Positions 34,912 to 44,609 are shown, numbered from the stretch's first letter. The stretch is 64,000 bases of DNA from Novipirellula herctigrandis (GCA_007859835.1 SJPJ01000001.1:8446464-8510463); one strand, 5' to 3'. Notes: generated by a model from the sequence alone, not told the origin. Program-made: numbers and translations.

Positions 34912-36537
34912 CTATTGTCCAAATTGAATATTGTCATTGTGAAGTTTGCCAGGATCGATCGGACCGCTATGCAACTTCTCTAGCTCAGCGTCACGTCGGG
35001 CTTTTGCGTCAGGCGTTAGTCTTGCTTTGAACCCAGTGAGCTTAAAGGCGTGGGCGAAATCCGTGGCCAGATTCTTCGGAGCATGGATTGTCAATCGTCC
35101 CTCGGTTACTTCAAACTTCAACTCTTCGTCACGTCCAACCAGAACCACCTTGCCCGACTCCGATTCATCGATTTGAATGATGCTCGGTGCAACGATTCCG
35201 TTTACCGGTTCCCCCAAAGCAATCATGTAAAGCGTTTTGCCGTCTTTACTTTGCGTGTATCGAAGGTCGCTTCCGGAATATTCAAGGGACTTTCTTTGGT
35301 GGCTGCCCGCTCGTTCCATCTGAGTCGGCCCTTCGCCGTATTCCAGCCATGGCCGAGTCGCATAGATTGCTTCCCCATTTCGCTTTAGCCAATCACCAAA
35401 TGCCAACAAACAATCCCGTTGATCCTGGGGAATAGTGCCGTCGGATTTTGGTGATAGGTTCAGTAGCAAGTGGCCATTTTTGGATACCGAATCAATAAAG
35501 TCATGGACGACAACCTTTGCCGGTTTCACTGCCAAGGTATCGGTATAGCACCAACTGCCAGTAGAGATAGTGTCGTCGTTCAACCAAGGGTATGGCGTCA
35601 ACGCCGCAGTGCGTCCTTTCTCAAAGTCGAGGACGGCAACTTCCTGTGGGTACTGAAGCTTTTTGGTCGTAACCATGACGTCCTTGCCCCACTTGTCGGC
35701 CTGGTTGAAATAGTAGGCAAGGAAGTTGAGATGATAAGGCTCAAGAATGTCCGACATCCTTCCGTCAAACCAGATCATGTCAGGTTCGTATTTGTCGATA
35801 GCCTCTCCCAGTTTGGCCTGGAAAAGCATATTGAAAAGATACTCGCTGATGTTCATATAGAGGAACTGCAACACAGGATCATCGGATGCCGTTGGCCAAC
35901 CTTCCACACGAGGTACCCAATTGCGTGAGCGTTCATGATGAAATGTCGTAACAAATTTCAATCCGCGGTCCTTCACGGCCTTTGCTAACTCGCCGGTGAT
36001 GTCCCGTTTCGGACCGGTATCTGCTGCGTTCCAGGGCGTCATTTCCGAATCCCACATTGAATAGCCATCGTGATGTTCACACACGGGGCCCGCCCAACGC
36101 GCACCAGATTTTACAAACAGATCCGCCCACTCGGACGCATCAAAATGCTGAGCCTTAAACATCGGCACAAAATCGTGATACCCGAACTCATCCGGTTCGC
36201 CCCACGTTTCCCGATGGTGTTCATAGTAGCTCTGCTTTTCGGGACCCGTTTTGATATGCATCTTTCGCATATACCATTCGTTCCCATGTGCCGGAACGGA
36301 ATAAACGCCCCAGTGGAAATAGATGCCCACTTTTCCATCGAGAAACCACTCTGGCTGAGCTTCATGTTGTGTAACGCTTTGCCAATTTGGACGATAAGGC
36401 CCTTCGGTTGCACCCTGGTTCATCTTCGCGACCATCGCGTTGATGTTCGTTTTGCACTGTTCGATGCTCAATGGCTCTGAAGCCCGAACAGTCCCCAAAA
36501 AGAGAAACGCGGCAATCAGACTTAAAATTCTTTTCAT
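34912..36537 (-). CDS. GH29 alpha-L-fucosidase
   Basis: A 541-residue exported fucosidase that removes terminal alpha-L-fucose with retention of configuration. The start is the ATG at 36537 (MKRILSLIAAFLFLGTVRAS); the longer frame to 36624 is not signal-like. Family landmarks: GIYFHWGVYSVPA near residue 71, CEHHDGYSMWDS at 153-163 with the paired His, and the nucleophile Asp258 in DMIWFDGRMSD. HLLLNLSPKSDGTIPQDQ closes the catalytic part, followed by a beta-sandwich. It heads a likely two-gene unit with the sulfatase 37 bases downstream. The acid/base cannot be placed with certainty, as is usual for GH29. Confidence 0.93.
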   Translation of the reverse strand: MKRILSLIAAFLFLGTVRASEPLSIEQCKTNINAMVAKMNQGATEGPYRPNWQSVTQHEAQPEWFLDGKVGIYFHWGVYSVPAHGNEWYMRKMHIKTGPEKQSYYEHHRETWGEPDEFGYHDFVPMFKAQHFDASEWADLFVKSGARWAGPVCEHHDGYSMWDSEMTPWNAADTGPKRDITGELAKAVKDRGLKFVTTFHHERSRNWVPRVEGWPTASDDPVLQFLYMNISEYLFNMLFQAKLGEAIDKYEPDMIWFDGRMSDILEPYHLNFLAYYFNQADKWGKDVMVTTKKLQYPQEVAVLDFEKGRTAALTPYPWLNDDTISTGSWCYTDTLAVKPAKVVVHDFIDSVSKNGHLLLNLSPKSDGTIPQDQRDCLLAFGDWLKRNGEAIYATRPWLEYGEGPTQMERAGSHQRKSLEYSGSDLRYTQSKDGKTLYMIALGEPVNGIVAPSIIQIDESESGKVVLVGRDEELKFEVTEGRLTIHAPKNLATDFAHAFKLTGFKARLTPDAKARRDAELEKLHSGPIDPGKLHNDNIQFGQ

Positions 36538-36894
36538 GGTTACTCTGCTCTCATAGCTCTGGTCGTAGTAAATCGTTGGATCACTGTTCGTGAGACGACG
36601 GGCGGGCTTTTCCCAGTCATCCACGTCGGAACAAAGCCTTGGACTATTTCGGTAGGGAAGAAAGGGTAATCGATTTCGTAGGGCGGATAGGATCTAAGCA
36701 TAACATCAAACGCTGCCCGCGCCGCCGCATGTTCCACTTTCGGCCATGCCTATCACAGGCGATTCGCTGTATTGGTGACTCACGGCCTGCATATTGAGCG
36801 AAACTCAGCGCGAGATCAATCGAACCCCGTATTGCCCTGTTAATTCCAGTTGGTTTTATGCCGCACCTTTCCTCAATAAAAACCACGCCTTCGG
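36538..36894. other. Intergenic, no gene supported
   Basis: A 357-base gap between a sulfatase and the next GH29 gene on the same strand. Minor open frames on both strands lack start signals. It presumably carries the promoter for the fucosidase-sulfatase pair. Confidence 0.4.
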
Positions 36895-38388
36895 CTACTC
36901 CAATTTGGAACGTTTTTGCTGGTTCCCAGGCAATTGCTCTTGTTGGATATCCACAGCCGCAATCTGTTTCCGCAACTGTCGTTCTAGCTTTGTGATAATT
37001 TGATTGTATTCGGCATTTGCGGCAACATTGTCGAGCTGGTTTGGGTCGATGCTACGGTCAAACAGCTCAGCCGGATGGTCTTTCAGCTTCAGGTAGGTGT
37101 AACGTGCATCGCGAATACCGTAGTGCTCTGGACCACTCCAATAGTTGTAGAACTGTGACTTGCGCCAATCAACGGGCGCCGGTTCCCCTTTGAGCATTGG
37201 CACCATACTTTGCCCCTGCATGGCCCCCGGAATCTCAACGCCAGCCAAGTCAAGAAGTGTCGGCGCGATATCCACATTCATGCATAGTTCAGCATTCACA
37301 GTTCCTGGCTTGATCAGCGTTGGATATCGGATAAGAAACGGCATTCGCATCGACGACTCAAGGATCAACCGCTTGTCATAGAAACCGTGCTGGCCTAGCC
37401 AGTATCCCTGATCCGAAGTGTAGATCACAACGGTGCCATCGGTCAGACCTTCCGCATCGAGATAGTCAAGCACGCGTTTGAGGTTGTCGTTGTTACCCGC
37501 AATACAACGGATGTATTTGTGAAGTTGGTGTTGGTAGGCGACACGGATCTTGTCCTTGTCATTGTGACGATCGTGCTCCCACATTTCGTCAGGAGCCTTG
37601 TCATTGACATGTCGATCATAATACGTCCCCCCCTTTCCCACGGCGTGCAGCATGTGGAACTTACTGTATTTCAGAAAGTCGCGTTTCAGGTTCGAGTCGC
37701 TGCTTTGAACGTCCTCATACAATGTCGGCGGTTCCGGGATTGTGACACCATCAAGCAAATCGTTGTATCGTTCTGCGTGACCATAATCGTGGTGCGGTGC
37801 CTTGAATTGTAGGCTCAACAAGAACGGTCGATCGCGATCTCGGTTTTCCAACCAATCGATCGCAATGTCCGTATAAACATCGGTTGAATAACCCTTACGC
37901 TTCCATGTCCCCTCGGAACCATAAAATGTGGGATCGAAGTATTTCCCTTGACCTTTCACGGTCATGTGCTTGTCGTATCCCTGAGGCAAGTTCTTGAGAT
38001 GCCACTTGCCAACCAGCCATGTTTGGTACCCTGATTTTTGCAACGCTACCGGATACTGTGGCGAAGATTCGTTGATACCGCCGTTGAGTCCGAGTACACC
38101 GTTTTTGTGGCTGAATTGACCGGTTAAGATCGAGGCACGACTTGGCGAGCAAATCGAATTGTTACAAGCAAAACTGTCAAACCGCATTCCTTCTTTAGCA
38201 AGTCGATCGATCGCCGGAGTCTTGGCGAATTCTTTCAGGTACGTTCCGTACGCCGAGATCGCTTCAAACGCGTGATCGTCCACTAGGACTACCACCATAT
38301 TCGGCTTTTCAGCAGAGTGGAGCACAGAGGCTAGCGTCAAAGTCAGAGCAAGTGTTAACAGAATTCTAGTAAAGGATTGCATGTTCAT
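36895..38388 (-). CDS. Sulfatase (S1 family), glucosamine-6-sulfatase-like
   Basis: A 497-residue exported sulfatase with a signal peptide (FTRILLTLALTLTLASVLHS). Metal ligands are in MVVVLVDDHAF (D37, D38). The formylglycine motif is Cys80-Ser-Pro-Ser-Arg84 in NSICSPSRASILTGQ. Substrate-pocket residues include LVGKWHLKNLPQGYD and LQFKAPHHDYGHAERY, the latter typical of the N-acetylglucosamine-6-sulfatase-like branch. VVIYTSDQGYWLGQHG replaces the usual DN pair with DQ. Length is normal. It lies between two GH29 genes on the same strand. arsC is on the opposite strand just upstream. The true substrate may be a sulfated fucan rather than a glycosaminoglycan. Confidence 0.93.
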   Translation of the reverse strand: MNMQSFTRILLTLALTLTLASVLHSAEKPNMVVVLVDDHAFEAISAYGTYLKEFAKTPAIDRLAKEGMRFDSFACNNSICSPSRASILTGQFSHKNGVLGLNGGINESSPQYPVALQKSGYQTWLVGKWHLKNLPQGYDKHMTVKGQGKYFDPTFYGSEGTWKRKGYSTDVYTDIAIDWLENRDRDRPFLLSLQFKAPHHDYGHAERYNDLLDGVTIPEPPTLYEDVQSSDSNLKRDFLKYSKFHMLHAVGKGGTYYDRHVNDKAPDEMWEHDRHNDKDKIRVAYQHQLHKYIRCIAGNNDNLKRVLDYLDAEGLTDGTVVIYTSDQGYWLGQHGFYDKRLILESSMRMPFLIRYPTLIKPGTVNAELCMNVDIAPTLLDLAGVEIPGAMQGQSMVPMLKGEPAPVDWRKSQFYNYWSGPEHYGIRDARYTYLKLKDHPAELFDRSIDPNQLDNVAANAEYNQIITKLERQLRKQIAAVDIQQEQLPGNQQKRSKLE

Positions 38389-38769
38389 AAGTGTCTATGG
38401 CGTGGTGGCATCCAGTCGCATTGCGACAGAACAGTTCGCGTGACTACAAGATAATTTAAAGCATTTCGAGGAACGACGCATCAAGCCCAGGAACCTCAGT
38501 GGATTCGAGTCCCGGCACCGCAGGTAGTATCTTGCTTAGGGGAATCGCGACCAACTCAAACGCAGTTTATAAGGAGAGTGCGGAAAAGACTTGACTGGTT
38601 CATGGTCGGAGAGCAAACCGAACCATATTTATCGAAGACATTTAGGTCTTTACCGAGACTCGCTTTGACGCATCAAAATGCCGCGTCACCTGGATGGGCA
38701 ACCCAGAATTCCTATCGTACGATACTGCACATGGGGCAAACTAAAATTTAGTCTAACAAAAGCACGAAA
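38389..38769. other. Divergent intergenic region, no gene supported
   Basis: A 381-base spacer between the divergent sulfatase and arsC genes. It should hold both promoters. I saw no gene, structured RNA or convincing promoter motif. Confidence 0.4.
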
Positions 38770-39120
38770 ATGAAAGAGATCACGATCTGGCACAATCCCC
38801 GATGCAGTAAGTCGCGACAGACGCTCGAACTGCTCCAAGCAAAGGGACATGATCCACGTGTGGTTCGTTACCTGGATGATTCCCCCAGCGTCAGTGAAAT
38901 TCGAAAGCTGCTGAAAATGCTTGGTTGTCAGCCTCGCGAGCTAATGCGTACGAAGGAAGCGCTTTACAAAGAACTGGATCTTGCGCAGGTCGAGGACGAC
39001 AAAGCGTTGATTCAGGCGATGGTCGAGCATCCCAAGCTGATCGAGCGACCGATCGTGACGTGCGGTCAACGAGCAGCAATCGGTCGCCCACCCGAAAGCG
39101 TTTTGTCGGTGCTCGAATAG
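38770..39120 (+). CDS. arsC: Arsenate reductase, glutaredoxin-type ArsC
   Basis: A 116-residue cytoplasmic thioredoxin-fold protein. The N-terminus MKEITIWHNPRCSKSRQTLE carries the single catalytic Cys12 of the ArsC family, which reduces arsenate with glutathione/glutaredoxin. The arsenate-coordinating Arg positions are conserved: RTKEALYK near residue 60, ERPIVTCG near 93 and IGRPPESVL near 106. The ArsC-related YffB/Spx branches lack one or more of these. It stands alone, inserted on the opposite strand within the sulfatase/fucosidase series, with no arsR or efflux gene nearby. It is therefore probably a housekeeping detoxification gene. No Shine-Dalgarno is obvious. Confidence 0.88.
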   Translation: MKEITIWHNPRCSKSRQTLELLQAKGHDPRVVRYLDDSPSVSEIRKLLKMLGCQPRELMRTKEALYKELDLAQVEDDKALIQAMVEHPKLIERPIVTCGQRAAIGRPPESVLSVLE

Positions 39121-39162
39121 CCGCCTGTGCTCAATTACAGAGTTCGTTGGATGTCTACGGTT

Positions 39163-40785
39163 TTACTCTGCCGCGTTACATTCCGTGAATTTGAAGACGA
39201 ACATATAGTTCAGTGGCAGGTCGTTGATTCCAAATTCGGATACATCCAATTCGATATCCGATCCCGATTGTTCCCAAGGAATTGGTTTCTGGCTGCCAAG
39301 CAACGACACTTTGGTTGCATCCGATGCTCTTAGCCCCTTAATCGTGACACTGTTTCCGCTGGGCCATTTTGGCGACAACGCATAAAGCGTTTTGTCTTTG
39401 CGGGTGAAGTAAAATTCCTTGACTGATTGTCCTTCACGCGGCATGATCGACATCTCGAGAATTGGGTCCGGCTTGCCCTGATGAAACTCTTGCTTGCTGT
39501 ACTTGATTCGCTCGCCGTCGGACCATTGAGCATCAGTCACCCAACGTCGGGTGCCGAAAATGGCCTCACCGTTCACGTCGAGCCACTCGCCCATTTGTGC
39601 GAGCCGGTCTTCCATAATCACAGGAATTCGTCCATCGGCAGTCGGTCCAATGTCGAGCAAGAAATTGCCTCCACGCGAGACAATGTCGACGAGCATGAAA
39701 ACCAGTAACTTGCCCGAGTTGTAATCATCGTAGGTTTCAACGCGGTTGTATCCGAACGACTTGCCGATCCCACGATTCTCTTCCCACAACACATTAGGGT
39801 CGTCAAATCCCGATCCGTATTCGGTGGTCATATAGCCTCCGTGCTTTCCACGGACTTGCCCCCAGCGGTCGTTGATCACAACTTCATTCTTATTCGGAGC
39901 ATTGTTATAGAGCCACGACAAAAGCGGTCGTGTTCGCCATTTGTCGTCGTCCATCCACCAGTCGCCATCCGAGAAAAGAAGCGCCGGTTGATAGTCTTTG
40001 ACCAGTTGTTTGAATTGAGGATACATCACTTCATCGATGTATTTGTCGCGAGCAGGATCGTGATCCTTAAGTTCCGTGTTTCCATAAGGTTGCATCTTTT
40101 CGGGCCAGTACGGATTGAACCAATCCCAGATTGAGTAATACAGCCCCATTTTTATATCCGCAGCACGCACCGACTTCGTCAGCTCGCCGACCAAATCTCG
40201 CTGTGGTCCGGACTCGACGCTGTTCCATGGCATTCCAAAACTGTCGGACGCTTCTTTGCTCGGCCACAAACAGTACCCGTCGTGATGCTTTGATGTTAGC
40301 ACCACGTACTTTGCATGGCAGCGTTTGAAGACATCGGCCCATTGATCGGGATCAAACATCTCGCAAGTGAACTGTGGCCGGAAATCTTTGTACTCGAAGT
40401 CGTTGCCATAAACACGCTTATGGAATTCTTGGATCGCTTTGGAGCGGCCTACCGCCGCAGCCTGTTTGCGTGGAGTACCGTCTTTAGCGTGCCAGTACCA
40501 CTCAGCATACGTTCCGCGCGGTGAGAAGGAGGGAACGGAATAAAGGCCCCAATGAATGAATATCCCGAACTTGGCATCAGGATACCAATCGGGCGTCTTG
40601 CGGGAATCAAGTGATTCCCATGTCGGTTCGTACTTGACCGGATCCTGCAAGACAGCATCATTCGCAGCGTTATTCGCAATGCTATTCGCAATGCTATTCG
40701 CAACGTCACTTTGCGCACTGACGCGTGATGGAAAAGCCACTGCGATCGGAAGGAAGCATAGCAATGCGAAGCTCAAACGATTCAT
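39163..40785 (-). CDS. GH29 alpha-L-fucosidase
   Basis: A 540-residue exported fucosidase with a signal peptide (MNRLSFALLCFLPIAVAFPS...SAQ). After it comes a short low-complexity linker (ANSIANSIANNAAND) encoded by 12-bp repeats. Family landmarks: GIFIHWGLYSVPSFSP near residue 74, LTSKHHDGYCLWPS at 163-176, the nucleophile Asp273 in LLFSDGDWW, and NFLLDIGPTADGRIP. The FSDGDW form is the classic GH29-A nucleophile motif, unlike the WFDG form in the fucosidase at 34912. That suggests different linkage or substrate preference. It lies 136 bases after a sulfatase on the same strand and upstream of another, in an alternating sulfatase/fucosidase array. Confidence 0.94.
   Translation of the reverse strand: MNRLSFALLCFLPIAVAFPSRVSAQSDVANSIANSIANNAANDAVLQDPVKYEPTWESLDSRKTPDWYPDAKFGIFIHWGLYSVPSFSPRGTYAEWYWHAKDGTPRKQAAAVGRSKAIQEFHKRVYGNDFEYKDFRPQFTCEMFDPDQWADVFKRCHAKYVVLTSKHHDGYCLWPSKEASDSFGMPWNSVESGPQRDLVGELTKSVRAADIKMGLYYSIWDWFNPYWPEKMQPYGNTELKDHDPARDKYIDEVMYPQFKQLVKDYQPALLFSDGDWWMDDDKWRTRPLLSWLYNNAPNKNEVVINDRWGQVRGKHGGYMTTEYGSGFDDPNVLWEENRGIGKSFGYNRVETYDDYNSGKLLVFMLVDIVSRGGNFLLDIGPTADGRIPVIMEDRLAQMGEWLDVNGEAIFGTRRWVTDAQWSDGERIKYSKQEFHQGKPDPILEMSIMPREGQSVKEFYFTRKDKTLYALSPKWPSGNSVTIKGLRASDATKVSLLGSQKPIPWEQSGSDIELDVSEFGINDLPLNYMFVFKFTECNAAE
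40651..40710. repeat. 12-bp tandem repeats within a fucosidase gene
   Basis: CGCAATGCTATT occurs twice in perfect tandem (40675-40698), flanked by diverged copies at 40663-40674 and about 40651-40662. They encode the N-terminal Ala/Asn/Ser/Ile linker after the signal peptide. The copy number is likely to vary by slippage without breaking the frame. Confidence 0.8.
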
Positions 40786-40921
40786 CTTGGGTTCTTTCGT
40801 AACGCGATTATGGCTGGTTCCTGCCGACCGCTAGGCATTGATGTAAATTCGCCAACACTGAGATTGATCAGTGCCATGTCGCCAAAGCAACACAAAGGGT
40901 CGGTTCGACGTTGATACTAAC

Positions 40922-42424
40922 CTACAAACGAGGCGCAGTCCATTTCGGGATGCCAATGTCTTGAAGTTGCTTTTCGTAACGAACATCTTGTGGGTGTTCT
41001 GACGCGTACGGAACGTCTTCATTGACCATCAACGGCACGGTCACGGCCCACCAAGCGTCGTACGCTTTCCGCATCTCAGCGACGACTTCCGGGTGATTCG
41101 AAGACACGTCGGTCTTTTCGTAGGGATCGACCGATATGTCGTAAAGCTCTTTATTATTCACGAATCGCCAACGTTGCGTTCGAACCGCGCAATTTTTGAA
41201 TTTGCTTTGGTCAGGATCGTCACCCTTGTTCCAACGTCCTTGGTGAACGAATAGATTGCGGTCAGGCCACGATGATTTTGGATTCTCAAGCAATGGAAGT
41301 AGCGTGCGTCCGTCAATCTCCTGGATACCGTCTGGAATTTTGACTCCGGTAAGCTCACAGAAAGTCTTATACAAGTCGATATGAGCGGTCAGTGAGGGGA
41401 TATCAATTCCTTCGCCAAGTTTTCCTTTCCAACGCCAAAACGCCGGTACATGCGTGCCACCTTCATAGGGCGATCCCTTTCCCGTTTTGAAACCGGCGGT
41501 GAAAATCGGAGCCCTTTTTCCATTCAGCTTTCCGCTGCGACCGGCTTGTCCGTTGTCGGTCATGAAGATGACGAGTGTGTCATCCCATAACTTCCACTCA
41601 TCGAGTTTTTCCATCAAGACGCCGAAATTGTCATCAATATTTTCGATCATGCCGTAGCGACCTTGCGTGTTAGCGTCCCAACCAAGATCGGCGAAGCGTT
41701 TCTTGTACTTCTCGGGTGCCAGCATTGGTCCATGCGGAGCATTCGTCGAAACATATGCGAAGAAAGGTGTCTTCGAATCATGTTGTTTCTTAATCCAGCC
41801 GAGTGCAGCCTGAAAGAAGGCGTCCGTGCAAAACCCGTCGGTTTGGACGATCGTATCGTTGTGCAAAATCACGTTGTCAAAGTACTTTCCATCCTTTTCG
41901 CGGTTCGGCGGAAAGTCAGCACAGCTTCCTTCGTAGGCTTGTCCGATACCGCCAGCACCGTGTATGAACACTTCGCTAAATCCACGGTTGTAAGGCTGAT
42001 ATTCGTCTTCATCACCAAGATGCCATTTTCCAAAGATCGCGGTTTCGTATCCTGCGTTTCGTAATAGCTGTGGAAAAGTCGTTGTCGACAGTGCCATCCG
42101 CTCGCGCTCTTTGATCGTGTGAGTAACACCGTTGCGAAACTCATGGCGTCCACTGAATATGGACGATCGCGTCGGTGCACAGGTCGGGCTGACATGAAAG
42201 TCAGTAAACCGGGTCGACATTTTGTAAAAGCGATCAAGGTTCGGCGTCCTCAACACTTCGTTGCCCATACAAGACAAATCGCCCATTCCTTGGTCGTCGG
42301 TCATCACCAAGATAATATTCGGACGGGAACCGGCCAGCGATTCGGCGTAGGTTACAGTATCATTGCAACTGGCTACCCCAAACAGAATAGCGGAGAGCGC
42401 AAAAAAGACAGAGGACAATTTCAT
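40922..42424 (-). CDS. Sulfatase (S1 family), probable lipoprotein
   Basis: A 500-residue sulfatase. The N-terminus MKLSSVFFALSAILFGVASC ends in a lipobox (VASC, Cys20), so the enzyme is probably lipid-anchored rather than free. Metal ligands are in IILVMTDDQGMGD (D43, D44). The formylglycine motif is Cys82-Ala-Pro-Thr-Arg86 in SPTCAPTRSSIFSGR. IFGKWHLGDEDEYQP and VIFMTDNGQAG complete the active site. Length and order are those of arylsulfatase-type S1 enzymes. It is the first gene of the minus-strand sulfatase/fucosidase series and is divergent from the patatin gene. Confidence 0.95.
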   Translation of the reverse strand: MKLSSVFFALSAILFGVASCNDTVTYAESLAGSRPNIILVMTDDQGMGDLSCMGNEVLRTPNLDRFYKMSTRFTDFHVSPTCAPTRSSIFSGRHEFRNGVTHTIKERERMALSTTTFPQLLRNAGYETAIFGKWHLGDEDEYQPYNRGFSEVFIHGAGGIGQAYEGSCADFPPNREKDGKYFDNVILHNDTIVQTDGFCTDAFFQAALGWIKKQHDSKTPFFAYVSTNAPHGPMLAPEKYKKRFADLGWDANTQGRYGMIENIDDNFGVLMEKLDEWKLWDDTLVIFMTDNGQAGRSGKLNGKRAPIFTAGFKTGKGSPYEGGTHVPAFWRWKGKLGEGIDIPSLTAHIDLYKTFCELTGVKIPDGIQEIDGRTLLPLLENPKSSWPDRNLFVHQGRWNKGDDPDQSKFKNCAVRTQRWRFVNNKELYDISVDPYEKTDVSSNHPEVVAEMRKAYDAWWAVTVPLMVNEDVPYASEHPQDVRYEKQLQDIGIPKWTAPRL

Positions 42425-42664
42425 GGTGCACCTTGTCGCATTGAGAGGAAGGTTTCTGGATAACAGTTACTAGCGCAAATGCAACTCGTAACTCGGTTTC
42501 TTTGGTTTTGCATCCGTTTTCGATATTTGAACACGATTATAGCTGACCGAGAACACCACGACCGAGTTTGGTTTACATTGTGGATGGAGTCAAGGAATCT
42601 GACTCCGCCAGTTGTACTGATTCACCGGAACTGACAACGCGACGCGAAATAGTGATCTTTTTCA

Positions 42665-44533
42665 ATGCCAGCGGAACCACGCAAAATCGAATCGACACCG
42701 ATTGACCGTTTGCGACCCTGTCGTATCTGTGAAGGATTAGGGGACCGTGAAATCGAGAGAGTGGCAGCTGCCTGCACATGGCGAGAGCTGCAACCGGATG
42801 AAACCTTGGCTTTCCCATGTGACTCGGTATTCGCGATCTATACCGTCACCCGAGGTCGATTGCGGATGTATCAAGCCAGCGAGAGAGCCGATGTTCGAGG
42901 CGAACAGGAACGTCTCATCGGTTTCGCAAATTTTGGGGATACCATCGGGCAATCTTCACTGTTGTCGGACCAATTCGATGACAATTCACGAATCGTTTCC
43001 GACACGGAATCGCAAGTTGCAGTGATCAGCCGCGCTCGAGCGATGCGGCTGATGATGGAATTGCCACGTTTGCGACAAAACTTGATCGTCACGTTCGGTC
43101 TACGGATGGAGAGCCTGTTTCAAGGAAAGCCTTTGCGCCGATTCCCCAAGGTTGTCGGTATCGTTTCGAGTCAGTCGTCAAACAAAAGTCTATGTTTACT
43201 GCGGTTACTTACACAAGAACTGCAGAAGCGGAATGAGCGAATCTGTGTCTTTTCGGATCGGTCCGAAGTTGCTCTCGAATCGGAAACGATGAGGGAAGCA
43301 CTTTCAGGCAATGGCGTTGACTCGGCGAGTCTGATCCATCGGGTACGCCAGCGGCTTGCCGGTGTCGACCGCGTGCTTGTTGACATCATGTTGCCGGGAC
43401 AATCGGCGTCGTTTTCGGAACAGATACATGCGTGTGGTGAAATCCTTTGGTGCTTTGATAACGAACAGCCGGAGGCCAATAACGATGCCATTCTGGCTAA
43501 CTTCATCGCCAAACATCCACCGCTGAAATCGCGAATTGCCTGCGTGCAAATTGTTCCCACTGGCAAGAGCCTTGGTCGCCGCAAACCATGCTGCGAGAAC
43601 CTGGACCAACGTGATTTTTTGCTTGCACTTTCTGAATCGGATGATCAGCTCAGCCGACTCTGTCAGCAGGGAATAGACCGAATTGTTCGTCACCTTCGTG
43701 GCGTGAAAATTGGGTTGGCTCTTGGCGGCGGCGGTGCCCGCGGATTGGCACACTTGGGAGTACTGAAGGTGCTTGATCACGCTGGGATAAGTTTCGATAT
43801 GATGAGCGGCACCAGTGCGGGCGCCATGATCGGGCTTGGTTACGCCGCTGGAATGACACCTGAATCGTTGATTGATCTTTTTGCACGTGAACTTCAACCT
43901 CCAACCTTATTGGATCGTTTCCGCGGAGGACGTCGCCTGTTTCTGTTTGTAAAGTTTCGCGCTGGTGCATGGGAGCAAATGCTGCGAAAGCACTATCATG
44001 ATTGGTTGTTCGGACAACTGCACATCCCCTTCTCAGTCGTGACAACCGATTTGGTTTCCGGCCAAGAATTGGTCCGTGATAGTGGCGATATTGTTCATGC
44101 GATTCTCGAAAGCATCAATATCCCGGTGATGTCGAATCCAATCTTGAAAGACGGGAAGATTTTGGTTGATGGAGGCGTATTGAACAATTTGCCCGTCGAG
44201 CTGTTGAGTGATCGTGGCGCCCAACATGTGATTGGCGTCGATGTCTCAAAAGAAATTCCAAATCATTTTGCCGGCAACTATCCAGGGATGGCGACTAATA
44301 AGATGATAAAGCCGGGAAACGTCGAGACGGCGTACCGGATCATGGAAGTCTCTCGGCGGGGGATTACTCAATTACAGATGAGTTTTGCGGATCATGTGAT
44401 CGAACCTGATACGTCCGCGTTCGATTTCGCCGACTTCACGTCTGCGGCGGGCATCGCGGAAACCGGTGAAGTTGCTGCAGAAACAATGCTGCCGGATATC
44501 CAAGCGGCATACAACGAGTTGATGAATGGGTGA
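42665..44533 (+). CDS. Patatin-like phospholipase with N-terminal cyclic-nucleotide-binding-type domain
   Basis: A 622-residue protein of NTE/RssA-like layout. The first ~140 residues resemble a cNMP-binding sensor (LQPDETLAFPCDSVFAIYTV, RGRLRMYQ, FGDTIGQSSLL), which senses a ligand or is degenerate. The middle (about 150-340) is a ParA/Rossmann-like segment (KVVGIVSSQSSNKSLCLLRL, VDRVLVDIMLPG). The patatin domain follows, with oxyanion loop LALGGGGARGLAHLG near residue 350, nucleophile Ser in GTSAGAMIG near 381, and catalytic Asp in VDGGVLNNLPVE near 500. It hydrolyses membrane phospholipids or lysophospholipids, probably at the inner membrane. There is no signal peptide. Cardiolipin synthase starts 77 bases downstream, so the two are likely linked. 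Confidence 0.92.
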   Translation: MPAEPRKIESTPIDRLRPCRICEGLGDREIERVAAACTWRELQPDETLAFPCDSVFAIYTVTRGRLRMYQASERADVRGEQERLIGFANFGDTIGQSSLLSDQFDDNSRIVSDTESQVAVISRARAMRLMMELPRLRQNLIVTFGLRMESLFQGKPLRRFPKVVGIVSSQSSNKSLCLLRLLTQELQKRNERICVFSDRSEVALESETMREALSGNGVDSASLIHRVRQRLAGVDRVLVDIMLPGQSASFSEQIHACGEILWCFDNEQPEANNDAILANFIAKHPPLKSRIACVQIVPTGKSLGRRKPCCENLDQRDFLLALSESDDQLSRLCQQGIDRIVRHLRGVKIGLALGGGGARGLAHLGVLKVLDHAGISFDMMSGTSAGAMIGLGYAAGMTPESLIDLFARELQPPTLLDRFRGGRRLFLFVKFRAGAWEQMLRKHYHDWLFGQLHIPFSVVTTDLVSGQELVRDSGDIVHAILESINIPVMSNPILKDGKILVDGGVLNNLPVELLSDRGAQHVIGVDVSKEIPNHFAGNYPGMATNKMIKPGNVETAYRIMEVSRRGITQLQMSFADHVIEPDTSAFDFADFTSAAGIAETGEVAAETMLPDIQAAYNELMNG

Positions 44534-44609
44534 TCGTGGATAATGATTAACACCTCGGCGCTCAAAAGAAAGAGTTGGCCTGCACGAAGTATTATTTAGG
44601 TTGAAAGAT

